A DNA stretch of 18,490 nt from Prevotella sp. CAG:1092 (GTDB lineage: Bacteria; Bacteroidota; Bacteroidia; Bacteroidales; Bacteroidaceae), in contig HF994152.1 of the NCBI GenBank assembly GCA_000436915.1, forward strand, positions 1 to 18,490, in the 5' to 3' direction. This document shows, in pieces, positions 1 through 5,441 of the stretch (position 1 is the stretch's first letter; every line of letters begins with the position of its first letter). Both the position numbers and the translations under genes were made by a program. The notes under the pieces are model-generated. The model did no database searches and was not told where the DNA came from. It saw only the letters and a list, made by a program, of their open reading frames with translations.

Positions 1-187
1 ATTGAGATTGCTTGCGGATTTTAGGTTCATGTATTATTAATCCCGAAGAGTCATCATTAATGTTATATCTAAACTGTATCGGGGTTGGATTACATTTAAC
101 ATAAAGCCATAAAACAAGTGCTATTATAGCAATTGACAGGAACGCAATGAAAGGGTTTCCTACTCTTACAAATTTAATTCTACCCAT
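1..187 (-). CDS. Partial single-span membrane protein, unknown function
   Basis: An open frame begins at ATG (187-185) and runs off the left edge after 62 codons without a stop. The N-terminus starts MGRIKFVRVGNPF, followed by a hydrophobic stretch at about residues 13-30 (FIAFLSIAIIALVLWLYV), then a polar segment. This reads as an N-terminal membrane anchor with the bulk of the protein outside the inner membrane. The start lies 7 bases after the stop codon of the 110-aa gene upstream, so the two are probably cotranscribed with the 225-aa gene as the third member of a small minus-strand operon. I do not recognise a family from the visible part; the function is unknown. Confidence 0.6.
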   Translation of the reverse strand, partial: MGRIKFVRVGNPFIAFLSIAIIALVLWLYVKCNPTPIQFRYNINDDSSGLIIHEPKIRKQSQ

Positions 188-194
188 ATTCAAA

Positions 195-527
195 TTACAT
201 GTTTATATATTTCACGGGATTCTGGCTCTTACCATAGAAGGCTGAGACATCTTTCCCAATGTATGTTGTATGTTCATCTTCAACGCCCAGAAATTCACAC
301 CGTCCAATGTGTTGTGGGTCTTCTGTGTATTTCCAATCGACAGGATTATAGACTTCTTCCACAATACCATTAACAATGGCGAGAACGTGAGTAGCCTTTC
401 TTGCTCTGGTTATATCTACCTTCCAATACTTACGGGTCATCTCATAAAGATTCTCCCTTTTCACTTTCCCTACTTTTACACACATAATGCGGTCTTCGGG
501 ATTTGGTATAAGTGCTTCCTGATTCAT
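195..527 (-). CDS. Hypothetical protein, 110 aa
   Basis: The frame is open upstream to 593, but I chose the ATG at 527 (MNQEALIPNPEDR). It lies 1 base after the stop of the upstream 225-aa gene and follows AGGGAA in that gene's last codons, whereas the longer reading would overlap that gene by about 60 bases. The 110-residue product has no signal peptide or membrane segment and is probably cytoplasmic. Recognisable pieces are RIMCVKVGKV, MTRKYWKVDITRARKATHVLA, and a C-terminal YIGKDVSAFYG...NPVKYINM. This pattern (a 'WKV..RARKA' start, a central 'VLAIVNGIVEEVY', a final 'KSQNPVKYIN') recalls uncharacterised single-domain bacterial and phage proteins of about 100 aa. That is from memory and no function is known to me. 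Confidence 0.65.
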   Translation of the reverse strand: MNQEALIPNPEDRIMCVKVGKVKRENLYEMTRKYWKVDITRARKATHVLAIVNGIVEEVYNPVDWKYTEDPQHIGRCEFLGVEDEHTTYIGKDVSAFYGKSQNPVKYINM

Positions 528-528
528 A

Positions 529-1206
529 TTATTCCCTGTCATAGTGGTTTTCGATATAGTTCTCATTCTTGCCAATAGCCAAAAGTATGACAATCATCAA
601 CAGTGGTGTAGCCAGAAGACTCAGAAGAACCCAAACTACCACACTGCGGTTTCGCTTTTGCGCCATGACTGCAACCAGTACATACAAGCCAACAATTATG
701 CCGATGACGAATAAAAGACCTATGATGAAAGCAATCATAAATAATCCTTCATTCCCACTTGAACGGTCATAGTCGTATGTGCTAAATGTATTGTCATCTA
801 TAGACTCCACGGCTTCTTCTTCGACATTATAATCTTTTAGTTGGAACTTTATCTTGAATGCAGGATGCCCATAATCATCTTTAGTCTTGTAATAATGATA
901 GTTGCGACTATGTTCGTAAGCAGGGATATCCAGCTTTTTAGTCATTCCAGAGGCAATACTCACCCGTCTGGTAAACTCTTGATAATCCAGTTCGTTGCCT
1001 GACATATCAAGATAGGTTATCAGGAATATAACATTCTTGATTTCTTCACTTGAATTGTTTTTCAAAGCCAGTGTGCCGCTGCTATCTAACCAACTTTGTT
1101 CATATGACACCATTGTGATGTCCTTTTCTAAATCCTTGTTGGCTGCAAATGATACTACAGCCATAAATATGCCCAAAAGAGCTAATGCAAATCTTCTTGT
1201 TGCCAT
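529..1206 (-). CDS. Exported membrane protein, unknown function, 225 aa
   Basis: The protein starts with a clear signal peptide (residues 1-22, MATRRFALALLGIFMAVVSFAA). An extracytoplasmic region of about 130 residues follows, with a beta-rich look (SSGTLALKNNSSEEIKNVIFL, ITYLDMSGNELDY) reminiscent of FxLYD-type domains. Two strongly hydrophobic segments lie near the C-terminus (about residues 153-178 and 190-212), and the tail is charged. It is therefore probably a periplasmic domain anchored by a C-terminal membrane hairpin. It is the first of three closely spaced minus-strand genes (1-base and 7-base gaps). I saw no TAnnTTTG promoter in the roughly 100 bases upstream, so transcription may come from the XRE promoter near 1675. 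The function is unknown. Confidence 0.7.
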   Translation of the reverse strand: MATRRFALALLGIFMAVVSFAANKDLEKDITMVSYEQSWLDSSGTLALKNNSSEEIKNVIFLITYLDMSGNELDYQEFTRRVSIASGMTKKLDIPAYEHSRNYHYYKTKDDYGHPAFKIKFQLKDYNVEEEAVESIDDNTFSTYDYDRSSGNEGLFMIAFIIGLLFVIGIIVGLYVLVAVMAQKRNRSVVVWVLLSLLATPLLMIVILLAIGKNENYIENHYDRE

Positions 1207-1226
1207 ATCTTTGAAATTTATTGTAT

Positions 1227-1469
1227 TTACCTATAATGATGCTTATTGGGAATATATCTTCGACCGCTACCTTGCTGACTTATGGAGTATATTGGAGTGC
1301 CTGATTGTTTTGCATGTCGGCGGTTCTCTCACATACGTTCAATGTCTTGGGCTGTCATATCTTCTGTAACAAGAGTGCCGGGAGGTGTGAGGTCTCCGAA
1401 ACGAGTTTCAAAGAAGTCACATCCAGCCTCATTGTTATTGCTTAATTTCTGTATCGTTAAGAAGTTCTT
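1227..1469 (-). pseudogene. Possible remnant of a small gene between the XRE gene and the 225-aa gene
   Basis: In a different frame from the XRE gene, and overlapping its 3' end, the minus strand reads as protein-like sequence, including NNEAGCDFFETRFGDLTPPG and then TLVTEDMTAQDIERM. It stops at TGA (1331-1329). The same frame then stays open for 33 more codons (ENRRHAKQSGTPIYS...) to TAA at 1229-1227. There is no ATG start; the frame opens inside the XRE gene. A single base change (TGA to CGA) would join the two halves. I read this as a decayed gene that may once have been translationally coupled to the repressor. Chance open reading frame is a real alternative, and I do not recognise a family. 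Confidence 0.35.
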
Positions 1470-1644
1470 TCACGTTCACTTCCAGAAGCTTTGCTATTTT
1501 GTCTAACGTCTGCAAGTCTGGTTGAATGCTGTTACTGCACCATTTGCTAATTGTTACAGGTGTCTTGCCGAGTTCATCTGCAAGCCATCTGCCAGTTTTA
1601 CCTCTCTCGACAAGCACAACTTTTATTCGATTCAAGTTTGCCAT
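1435..1644 (-). CDS. XRE-family helix-turn-helix regulator, 69 aa
   Basis: This is a compact single-domain Cro/C1-type DNA-binding protein. The helix-turn-helix spans roughly residues 15-37 (GKTGRWLADELGKTPVTISK), followed by WCSNSIQPDLQTLDKIAKLL, the usual third to fifth helices of the fold, and a short acidic tail. There is no second domain, so it probably acts as a small dimeric repressor. The start at 1644 sits about 28 bases downstream of a TAnnTTTG box that is embedded in a pair of repeats (see the operator entry), which suggests autoregulation. It heads the minus-strand group with the three unknown genes below it. Its targets are inferred only from position. Confidence 0.85.
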   Translation of the reverse strand: MANLNRIKVVLVERGKTGRWLADELGKTPVTISKWCSNSIQPDLQTLDKIAKLLEVNVKELLNDTEIKQ

Positions 1645-1657
1645 GATGTTTTAATTG

Positions 1658-1689
1658 ATTATAATTTGATGCAAAAGTATTATAATTTG
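1658..1689 (-). promoter_or_regulatory. Promoter and probable operator of the XRE gene
   Basis: Two exact copies of ATTATAATTTG lie at 1658-1668 and 1679-1689, 21 bp apart (two helical turns). Each contains the perfect palindrome ATTATAAT. Between them, on the minus strand, is TACTTTTG (1679-1672), matching the Bacteroidetes -7 consensus TAnnTTTG. A clear -33 TTTG was not found. Repeats flanking the -7 box are what an autorepressing XRE dimer pair would bind, but binding is inferred. Confidence 0.55.
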
Positions 1690-2085
1690 GCGAGTTACAC
1701 GAAGGTTTCTCTGTAAACTTCGGCTTCCGCATCATTTTTTTTCGCAAATTTTATACAACTGTAATCTTTGACTATCGTATTTGACACGAATTTGCGGACG
1801 TTTTTAAGTAACGACGCACTCTCCAAATGCCAAAATCGGAAAATTGCCGTTGTTTTCCGTGTTAATAAATGTTATCTTCACTTTACAATCGTTGGTATCT
1901 TGGATTTTTTGTTTCCATTTTGTTCCTTCTGCCTAATCCTTTAAAGAAACTATACTGAATATCAATCACTTGCAGAGTATCGGCAGGATTTCAAGAAGAA
2001 GATCATGATGGTTTTTGGCGCATGTATCTGCCTCGCTGTTGCAGAGCCCGCAGGGCTCGATCCGCTTGAAATATCAGGTAATTTT
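1690..2085. other. Intergenic stretch with no convincing gene
   Basis: I see no supported coding region here. An 8-bp inverted pair CGCAAATT / AATTTGCG lies at 1743-1750 and 1789-1796. A 6-bp hairpin GAGCCC-GCA-GGGCTC lies at 2044-2058. The plus strand from about 1943 reads as a short open frame (NYTEYQSLAEYRQDFKKKI and on to a TAG near 2153) that could be a gene relic, but it has no good start or recognised family. Confidence 0.5.
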
Positions 2086-2138
2086 GTCATTAAGTCATTA
2101 GTCAGGTTGTCACGATTGTCATTTGTCATTTTGTCATT
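2086..2138. repeat. Cluster of GTCATT repeats
   Basis: GTCATT occurs at 2086, 2094, 2118, 2125 and 2133, with a degenerate GTCA at 2109. The spacing of 7-9 bases looks like a decayed tandem repeat. It directly precedes the 20-bp repeats at 2151, so the two may be parts of one structure. Confidence 0.5.
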
Positions 2139-2150
2139 TTCAAAACTAAA

Positions 2151-2210
2151 ATAGGTGGTCCAGAAACTTAATAGGTGGTCCAGAAACTTAAGAGGTGGTC
2201 CAGAAATACT
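2151..2210. repeat. Three tandem 20-bp repeats (ATAGGTGGTCCAGAAACTTA)
   Basis: The units are 2151-2170, 2171-2190 (identical) and 2191-2210 (same GGTGGTCCAGAAA core, ends diverged). Three direct repeats of this length could be replication iterons, regulator sites, or the multiple internal end repeats typical of IS21-family insertion sequences, whose ends I recall as carrying similar GGTGGTCC-like motifs. No replication gene or transposase is in the window, so a leftover insertion-sequence end is my preferred but weak reading. Confidence 0.7.
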
Positions 2211-2281
2211 ATCAGTAACTTGAAGTTCTTAAACATTGTGGACTCGCTGCGCCCACAATCATTAAGAGGAAATTAAACGAA

Positions 2282-2315
2282 AATAGGAGGAAAACGAAGC
2301 CGTTTTCCTCCTATT
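2282..2315 (-). terminator. Strong hairpin terminator, probably of a lost minus-strand gene
   Basis: A perfect 15-bp inverted repeat (2282-2296 and 2301-2315) encloses a 4-base loop. On the minus strand it is followed by TTTCGTTTAATTT, a weak T-rich tract. It lies 20 bases downstream of the stop codon of the truncated minus-strand reading frame at 2335-2424, which explains a terminator here although no intact gene feeds it. Confidence 0.65.
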
Positions 2316-2334
2316 CGATTTATACCTATTTATT

Positions 2335-2424
2335 TTATTGGAATGTAGCGAACTTGCAGTTGGTGAGTTTAACACCGTCGCCAGCATCGATGTCTTTATC
2401 CTTCTGGGTGTAGAAGAAGGTGCC
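2335..2424 (-). pseudogene. 3' end of a truncated minus-strand gene
   Basis: The minus strand reads GTFFYTQKDKDIDAGDGVKL followed by TNCKFATFQ and TAA (2337-2335), then a strong hairpin terminator. The composition (DKDIDAGDGVKL) looks like real coding sequence, and gene end plus terminator is the expected arrangement. Upstream, the frame continues only to a TAG at 2463-2461, and that part reads as the antisense of a different gene tail. I take this as the last roughly 30 codons of a gene whose remainder was lost by recombination near 2425. The original function is not recognised. Confidence 0.5.
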
Positions 2425-2592
2425 AAGCGAGATAGTATATACGAATATCTCAAAGATGTGCTACCTGCCAATAAAACGGAAGAGCAACAACTTCGCTATG
2501 TAGGCAGACTATTAGTAGAATTAAATGAAGAAAAACAGATAGACAGAATAGGGTTGAGGTGGATATTGAAAGACTATAATCGGTCGGTTTAA
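2338..2592 (+). pseudogene. C-terminal winged-helix remnant of an AAA_4/AlbA-type ATP-binding protein
   Basis: The open frame starts at a poor TTG and has no ATG; upstream it is closed by TAG at 2284. The part from about 2425 (RDSIYEYLKDVLPANKTEEQ, then QLRYVGRLLVELNEEKQI and GLRWILKDY) matches from memory the C-terminal winged helix of AlbA_2/AAA_4 'putative DNA-binding' proteins, which end in ...LPxxLxxxQKxxKVxxLLxxLRxxGKIxxxG...WxL. The first 29 codons are antisense to the gene tail at 2335-2424 and are probably not part of the ancestral protein. Most likely a 3' fragment with its N-terminal ATP-binding and AlbA domains missing. The CCGACCG repeats directly after the stop resemble the NPTE-type repeat coding seen in such proteins. 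Confidence 0.5.
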
Positions 2593-2598
2593 TCATAA

Positions 2599-2657
2599 TC
2601 CGACCGAAAAATCCCCAATCCGACCGAAAATCCGACCGTTTGATGATGTTCCGACCG
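2599..2657. repeat. Four copies of TCCGACCG
   Basis: TCCGACCG occurs at 2599-2606, 2619-2626, 2631-2638 and 2650-2657. A reverse copy (TCGGTCGG, 2580-2587) in the end of the preceding reading frame can pair with the first. They lie 67-126 bases before the XRE gene at 2725, so they are either operator-like sites or degraded coding repeats from the preceding gene. Confidence 0.55.
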
Positions 2658-2724
2658 AAAACAGCCCAATAGAACGGTATGTCTGACACACAGATATTCA
2701 ATACAAACCCAAAGAAAAGGAAAT

Positions 2725-3018
2725 ATGTTATTAGGAAACAAGATAAGGTCTCTAAGAGACGAACAAGGAATATTGCAGCGCCAAGTAGCTGCATACTTAG
2801 AAATAGACACACCCATGTTCAGTAAGATTGAGCGTGGCGATAGACGAGCCAAAAGAAGTCAAGTAATTCAAATGGCAACATACTTCAAAGTGGATGAAAA
2901 GGAAATGCTCACCCTTTGGCTTGCTGATAAAATTCTAAGCGATTTAGAGGGTGAAGATGAATTGAAACTTACAGCCATTGAAACAGCAAAAGACGAGTTA
3001 ATGGATGTTAATCGCTAA
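2725..3018 (+). CDS. XRE-family regulator of the restriction-modification-associated type, 97 aa
   Basis: The protein begins MLLGNKIRSLRDEQGILQRQ and has a helix-turn-helix at about residues 16-40 (QRQVAAYLEIDTPMFSKIER). It then has GDRRAKRSQVIQMATYF and a C-terminal helical tail with LTLWLADKIL. This pattern (LRDEQGxLQRQVA, MFSKIERGDRRAKR, ML.LWLADKI) is familiar from Bacteroidetes regulators encoded beside DNA methyltransferase and restriction genes. No such partner follows; the next 700 bases hold no gene. It is preceded by AAGGAAAT near the ATG, and a small palindrome TGTCTGACA (2680-2688) upstream may be an operator. Probably an intact orphan left from a lost restriction-modification island; the link to such systems is from family knowledge only. 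Confidence 0.85.
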   Translation: MLLGNKIRSLRDEQGILQRQVAAYLEIDTPMFSKIERGDRRAKRSQVIQMATYFKVDEKEMLTLWLADKILSDLEGEDELKLTAIETAKDELMDVNR

Positions 3019-3358
3019 TTTGCAGCAAACAGTTCATCTTCTGATATAAACAACACGAGATTGATTTCTTGCATACAATGGGAACTTTATGGTATCATTT
3101 ACGCTTGATGCTGTAAGGTTTCTTTTGATTTATAGATACTTACAAAATATATACTGGTTCAAGCGTGAGTCGTCTTGTTGTCCGTCCCACACATCGAGGC
3201 TCTAGCACTGCCTATCTAAGTAAGCAAAGCAACATTTGGTAGTAAGCATAGATTCTTTTTAGTAAGCTTCTTTATCGATAATAGTATGGTAAATTATCGA
3301 CAGTAATAGATAATAAAATGGCTCTTAACCTCCTTAAAAAAGACTTTTAGTTTCATTG
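3019..3358. other. Intergenic stretch, no gene seen
   Basis: No supported coding region. A 19-codon minus-strand ORF (starting MQEINLVLFISEDELFAAN) ends just past the XRE stop and might be a gene-tail relic. The sequence is otherwise AT-rich without long open frames. Confidence 0.5.
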
Positions 3359-3416
3359 CCAGTACCACTTAGGTGAAACTCCAGTACCACCCAAGTGGTA
3401 CTAAAAGTGGTACTGG
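3359..3416. repeat. Nested inverted repeats built from AGTACCAC
   Basis: The outer arms CCAGTACCACTT (3359-3370) and AAGTGGTACTGG (3405-3416) are perfect complements over 12 bp. Inside them, AGTACCAC (3383-3390) and GTGGTACT (3395-3402) form a second perfect 8-bp stem with a CCAA loop. This gives four copies of one motif, two per strand, which could form a cruciform or bind a dimeric protein. Function unknown. Confidence 0.75.
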
Positions 3417-3670
3417 GATACTTGTTTTATCCACTTATATAACTTGCAGGATTCAACTATATTTTCTAAAATCAACATTTATGGTTAACTATCTGTAATT
3501 TGTAAATAGTTTTAGCAGACTGCAATAATAAAATATCAGTTAATTATTTATATTTACTTACCTTACGTTTCATCCATTTAGCCATAATTTCCATAGAGCC
3601 AAGATTTATGCTTATCCCCACTAAATTACCACAGAGTCTCCATCTATTCGGGAAAAAGACCACAATCAGC
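3417..3670. other. Intergenic stretch downstream of the PUL, no gene seen
   Basis: No convincing gene. A 16-codon minus-strand ORF at 3544-3594 (MEIMAKWMKRKVSKYK) is very short, lacks any family signal, and lies past the susD terminator. Confidence 0.45.
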
Positions 3671-3732
3671 TATCAAAAAAACGCAGTAATACTTCGTTCG
3701 GAACAGAAGTACTACTGCGTCTTTTTTGATAT
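3671..3732 (-). terminator. Terminator of the susCD operon
   Basis: A long near-perfect inverted repeat: ATCAAAAAAACGCAGTA on the left pairs with TACTGCGTCTTTTTTGAT on the right, with TACTTC/GAAGTA extending the stem toward a loop of about 10 bases. The stem starts 17 bases after the susD stop. Its A and T tracts on both sides would let it act in both directions. Confidence 0.8.
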
Positions 3733-3748
3733 CAGATATTTTTAGTTA

Positions 3749-5428
3749 TTATTTTGCGTAACCAGGGTTCTGACTCCAGTTGGTATTAACATTCAAGATA
3801 GACTCTGGTATAGGGAATATACGGCGAGTCTTGTCGAAGTTAGCATGAAGAACACCCGACTCATCAACATGAGATTTCTTATGGAAACCATATTCGCTCT
3901 CGAATGTGCCAAAACGAATCATATCGTTGCGACGCCAGTTTTCATCAAAGAACTCACGAGCGCGCTCATCGAGGAGTTCCTTCAACGATGGATTATGATC
4001 CAAAGTTGGTGCACCTGCATATGATCTAATCTGATTGAACAACGACTGTGGAGTATCGCCATTGGTAGCAGTAGCACCACGGGTAATAGCCTCAGCCTTT
4101 GTCAAAAGGATATCGGCAAAACGGAAAATAGGTACATCGTTAGATTGGTTACGACCATTCTTGAAGTCGTCATCAATGACAAACCACTTAACCGACTTAT
4201 AACCCTGCGACCATCCCTTAACATCCTTACCAACATTATTTGTAGCCACACCATTAGATGTTTGCTGTTTGGTTTCTTTATCGTATGTTGGACGAAGTTC
4301 AATATCCTTGGTGAGTACTACGTTCTCTCCCTTATACTGGAACGGAGTTGTGGTCTTGTTATAGTTAGCGTCAAACATATAAATTTGACCAGCCAAGACA
4401 TGATCCTTACGAGTATCGCCAGGAAGTGCCATCAGAATGTCTGACATCTCTGGAGTAATCGAGAAGTTACCACCTACAGAGTTTGACAAAGGCATTCCGT
4501 AGTAGCTATCGAAGCTACCCTTAGCCTGTCGCCATGTGCGAGGACGTCCATAATTCATACCTGTAGCCTCTGTGGTATGATAAGGCATAGCATAGATAAA
4601 GTCCTTAATCTGAACACCATTGTTAGGATAGAACTTAGAGCGATAGCCATTAGAACCAGCAGCAATATCAAACACGCCACTCTTGATGATTTCATCGCAC
4701 CACTTCACACAATCGTTGAGTTTCTCATTCTTTGCTGTAGCAGCATCATACTTAGTAACATCAGCAGCTGTATAAACAGGCCAGTTGATATATAGTTTCA
4801 CGAGCAAAGCTTCTGCCATCCACTTGTTTGGCTTACCATAAGTATTTTCATTATTATCTTCGGTAAGATTAGGGATGATTTCCAAGAGTTCCTTCTCTAT
4901 ATACTTAGCAACCTCCGCACGTGGTTTGCGTTCAATAGCCTCATCTTCAGTAGGAGTACCATCAAGAATTGGCACATCGCCATAGCTATCCATCAACAAG
5001 AAATGATAGAAAGCTCGCATTGCTCGAGCAGGAGCAATAACTGCAGGGTCGGCGCCAGGTCCACCCACTGTACGAATAGCATTGTTAGCCTTTGTTATAC
5101 CAGCAGCCAAATCGCCATACCAGCCAAGACTTGCATCTGTGTAACTGAACATGTGTGTACAAGCATGAGCATAGGTACCATCATCGTAATAGTCGCCATC
5201 AAAGCTTATGCTCACCCATTCGTCAGATGATAGCGCCATAGCCTCCATATAGCGGCGGCCCAGAGCACCACGGAACTGATAATAAACATCTGCCATCAAA
5301 GCATTTGTAGCAGCTTCGGAGGTAGGATATGTCACATATTTAGAATTAATGTCGACATCAAGGTCGGTACAAGCCGTTGTAGCCCCAATCAATCCTGCCG
5401 CCAATAGATATTTTATATTTAGTCTCAT
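3749..5428 (-). CDS. SusD/RagB-family outer-membrane glycan-binding lipoprotein
   Basis: 559 residues, usual for the family. The N-terminus (MRLNIKYLLAAGLIGATTAC) is a lipoprotein signal with the lipid-bearing cysteine at residue 20, so the protein is placed on the outer membrane and, by family knowledge, exposed at the cell surface. Family landmarks include YYQFRGALGRRYMEA near the start, the helical TPR-like segment ARAMRAFYHFLLMDSYGDVPI, and RFADILLTKAEAITRG. The C-terminal block has LLDERAREFFDENWRRNDMIR and RRIFPIPESILNVN..W.QNPGY. It binds glycan and acts as the lid on the SusC transporter. It starts 13 bases after the susC stop, so the two are cotranscribed, and a strong terminator follows. 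The exact glycan cannot be read from the sequence; the neighbouring GH28-type enzyme suggests a pectin component. Confidence 0.95.
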   Translation of the reverse strand: MRLNIKYLLAAGLIGATTACTDLDVDINSKYVTYPTSEAATNALMADVYYQFRGALGRRYMEAMALSSDEWVSISFDGDYYDDGTYAHACTHMFSYTDASLGWYGDLAAGITKANNAIRTVGGPGADPAVIAPARAMRAFYHFLLMDSYGDVPILDGTPTEDEAIERKPRAEVAKYIEKELLEIIPNLTEDNNENTYGKPNKWMAEALLVKLYINWPVYTAADVTKYDAATAKNEKLNDCVKWCDEIIKSGVFDIAAGSNGYRSKFYPNNGVQIKDFIYAMPYHTTEATGMNYGRPRTWRQAKGSFDSYYGMPLSNSVGGNFSITPEMSDILMALPGDTRKDHVLAGQIYMFDANYNKTTTPFQYKGENVVLTKDIELRPTYDKETKQQTSNGVATNNVGKDVKGWSQGYKSVKWFVIDDDFKNGRNQSNDVPIFRFADILLTKAEAITRGATATNGDTPQSLFNQIRSYAGAPTLDHNPSLKELLDERAREFFDENWRRNDMIRFGTFESEYGFHKKSHVDESGVLHANFDKTRRIFPIPESILNVNTNWSQNPGYAK

Positions 5429-5441
5429 AATAGTAATCTAA

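Noticed and set aside
1642..1775. 45-codon minus-strand ORF upstream of and overlapping the XRE start
   Set aside because: Contains the XRE promoter and repeats; no protein-like features.
2151..2210. Plasmid origin with iterons
   Set aside because: Only three units, no replication gene nearby and chromosomal household genes in the same window.
2262..2471. 69-codon minus-strand frame (MAGSTSLRYS...)
   Set aside because: Low-complexity Ser/Arg-rich shadow crossing the hairpin terminator; another minus frame gives the more convincing gene tail.
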